Below, piece by piece: positions 63,087 through 64,000 of a DNA stretch of 64,000 nucleotides. Position 1 is the first letter of the stretch, and the number at the start of each line of letters is the position of its first letter. The DNA is taken from NCBI RefSeq assembly GCF_007860125.1, contig NZ_SJPW01000002.1:310001-374000 (forward strand). Reading direction: 5' to 3'. The notes under the pieces were generated by a model. The model saw only the letters and a list, made by a program, of their open reading frames with translations, did not search any database and was not told the origin of the DNA. The DNA is from Rubripirellula tenax. GTDB taxonomy: Bacteria > Planctomycetota > Planctomycetia > Pirellulales > Pirellulaceae. Made by a program: the position numbers and the translations under genes.

Positions 63087-64000
63087 ATGGAATCGCGGAA
63101 ACCAAACATCGGTCGTCGTGAATTTGTTCGATTCGGCGGTGCCGGTTTGAGCGGACTGGCGTTTGCCCGATTGTTGGGATCCGAAACCAGCGAAGCAGCC
63201 GAGATCGAAAATCCGCACGCGGTGCGACCGTCGCACTTTGGACCGCGGGCCAAGAACATCATCTATCTGCACATGGTCGGCGCGCCTTCGCAGTTGGATT
63301 TGTTTGACCACAAACCGTTGTTATCGAAATGGGATGGCAAACCGTGTCCGCCGGAGGTAACGGCGGGGCGAGACTTTGCGTTTCTCGGCAAAACATCGAC
63401 ACTGGCGGCGTCGCAGTGGAAATTCAATCGCCACGGCGAATCGGGGCAATCGATTTCAGAACTGTTGCCACACTTGCACACCGTCGCCGACGATATTGCG
63501 ATCGTGCGTTCGATGCACACCGAAGAAATCAATCACGCGCCGGCGCAAATGTTTTTGCACAGCGGTTTCGGTCGTGGCGGGCGGCCTAGTCTGGGGTCTT
63601 GGGTGACGTATGGTTTGGGCAGCGAGAACGAAGACTTGCCGTCCTACGTTGTGCTGTTGAGCGGTCCGCCCGGCGGCGCGGGAACGAGTCTTTGGTCGAC
63701 CGGATTTCTGCCCAGTGTCTATCAAGGCATCCAGTTTCGATCGGCCGGCGACCCCGTGCTGTTCCTTTCCAGTCCAGCCGGACACACGCCCGGCGATCGG
63801 CGCGACGTGCTCGACACGCTTGGACGAATGAACGCGATGCACGAAGACGAAACGGGGGATCCAGAAATTCAAACGCGAATCGCCCAATACGAGATGGCGT
63901 TTCGGATGCAAACGTCTGTTCCGGATCTGATGGACATCTCCGGCGAGAGTGCTGCCACGTTGGCTGCCTACGGTGCAGAACCGGGCAAAGCATCCTTCGC
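63087..64000 (+). CDS. DUF1501 protein (partial, cut by window end)
   Basis: The frame opens at the ATG at 63087, 3 bp after the DUF1549/DUF1553 stop, and is still open at the window end after about 304 codons; full members have about 450-480. The N-terminus has a Tat-like signal (GRREFVRFGGAGLSGLAFARLL). DUF1501 motifs are clear: NIIYLHMVGAPSQLDLFDHKPLL, IAIVRSMHTEEINHAPAQMFLHSG, RPSLGSWVTYGLGSENEDLPSYVVLL. The fold is related to the alkaline-phosphatase/sulfatase group. It forms an operon with the preceding gene, the standard planctomycete pair. Confidence 0.9.
   Translation, partial: MESRKPNIGRREFVRFGGAGLSGLAFARLLGSETSEAAEIENPHAVRPSHFGPRAKNIIYLHMVGAPSQLDLFDHKPLLSKWDGKPCPPEVTAGRDFAFLGKTSTLAASQWKFNRHGESGQSISELLPHLHTVADDIAIVRSMHTEEINHAPAQMFLHSGFGRGGRPSLGSWVTYGLGSENEDLPSYVVLLSGPPGGAGTSLWSTGFLPSVYQGIQFRSAGDPVLFLSSPAGHTPGDRRDVLDTLGRMNAMHEDETGDPEIQTRIAQYEMAFRMQTSVPDLMDISGESAATLAAYGAEPGKASF

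Noticed and set aside
1-64000. CRISPR array
   Set aside because: No run of regularly spaced repeats was seen on reading through the window.

Overview
The window looks like chromosomal DNA of a planctomycete, most likely a Pirellulaceae member of the Rhodopirellula type. This rests on the gene families seen: paired DUF1549/DUF1553 cytochrome and DUF1501 proteins, a DUF1559 pilin-like protein, a PVC-type large dehydrogenase with a C-terminal haem domain, a CotH/lamin-tail/dockerin giant with the planctomycete 'LEARQLLAGD'-like export motif, a PEP-CTERM protein, and three-gene GAF-HlyD / HlyD / M50-HlyD export operons. Assignment is by protein pattern recognition only; no database was searched.

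Layout. 1-6.8 kb: tail of an unknown gene coupled to a sialate O-acetylesterase, a convergent flavin/[2Fe-2S] reductase, and an NtrB/NtrC-like two-component pair. 7-12.2 kb: FKBP isomerase, RlmA-like rRNA methyltransferase, a pta-ackA operon on the minus strand and a DUF3467 gene with a clear terminator. 12.5-17.9 kb: three-gene membrane-adaptor/M50 operon, with an imperfect palindrome in the divergent gap. 18.2-25 kb: small hypothetical, DinB-like, methyltransferase, zinc-ribbon protein, long leader and RpoD-like sigma factor with terminator, TPR-glycosyltransferase. 25-37.7 kb: APC permease coupled to a DacZ-like diadenylate cyclase, a secreted toroid-like protein, a 2x[4Fe-4S] ferredoxin, PurS-PurL fusion, TyrA, ThiD2-ThiE fusion and an SGNH hydrolase. 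38-42.8 kb: PEP-CTERM and CotH/LTD/dockerin surface proteins.

43.2-45.3 kb is an accessory junction: a tRNA-Arg(CCU) whose last 20 bp are repeated at 45217-45236, enclosing a decayed about 2 kb island with a small kinase-like protein, a 78-residue protein and a broken IS1380-type transposase. Directly beyond it, 45.4-54.8 kb is the most interesting part of the window: six same-strand genes for an ADP-ribosylglycohydrolase, a helical-repeat protein, a SWIM zinc-finger protein, a retron-type reverse transcriptase, a WGR-PARP with H-Y-E triad and a macrodomain. Between the second and third gene lies a 228-nt segment bounded by a perfect 12-bp inverted repeat, with a small stem-loop followed by a long hairpin and a terminal T-tract. 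That is the a1-msr-msd-a2 architecture of a retron ncRNA. I infer a retron that works together with a full ADP-ribose writer/eraser set.

54.9-64 kb returns to ordinary planctomycete genes: PVC cytochrome, a 5'-truncated aminotransferase, DUF1559, DUF1549/DUF1553 and a DUF1501 gene cut by the window end. Several interspersed palindromic repeats (6.85, 30.8, 37.9, 58.5 kb) mark intergenic spaces.
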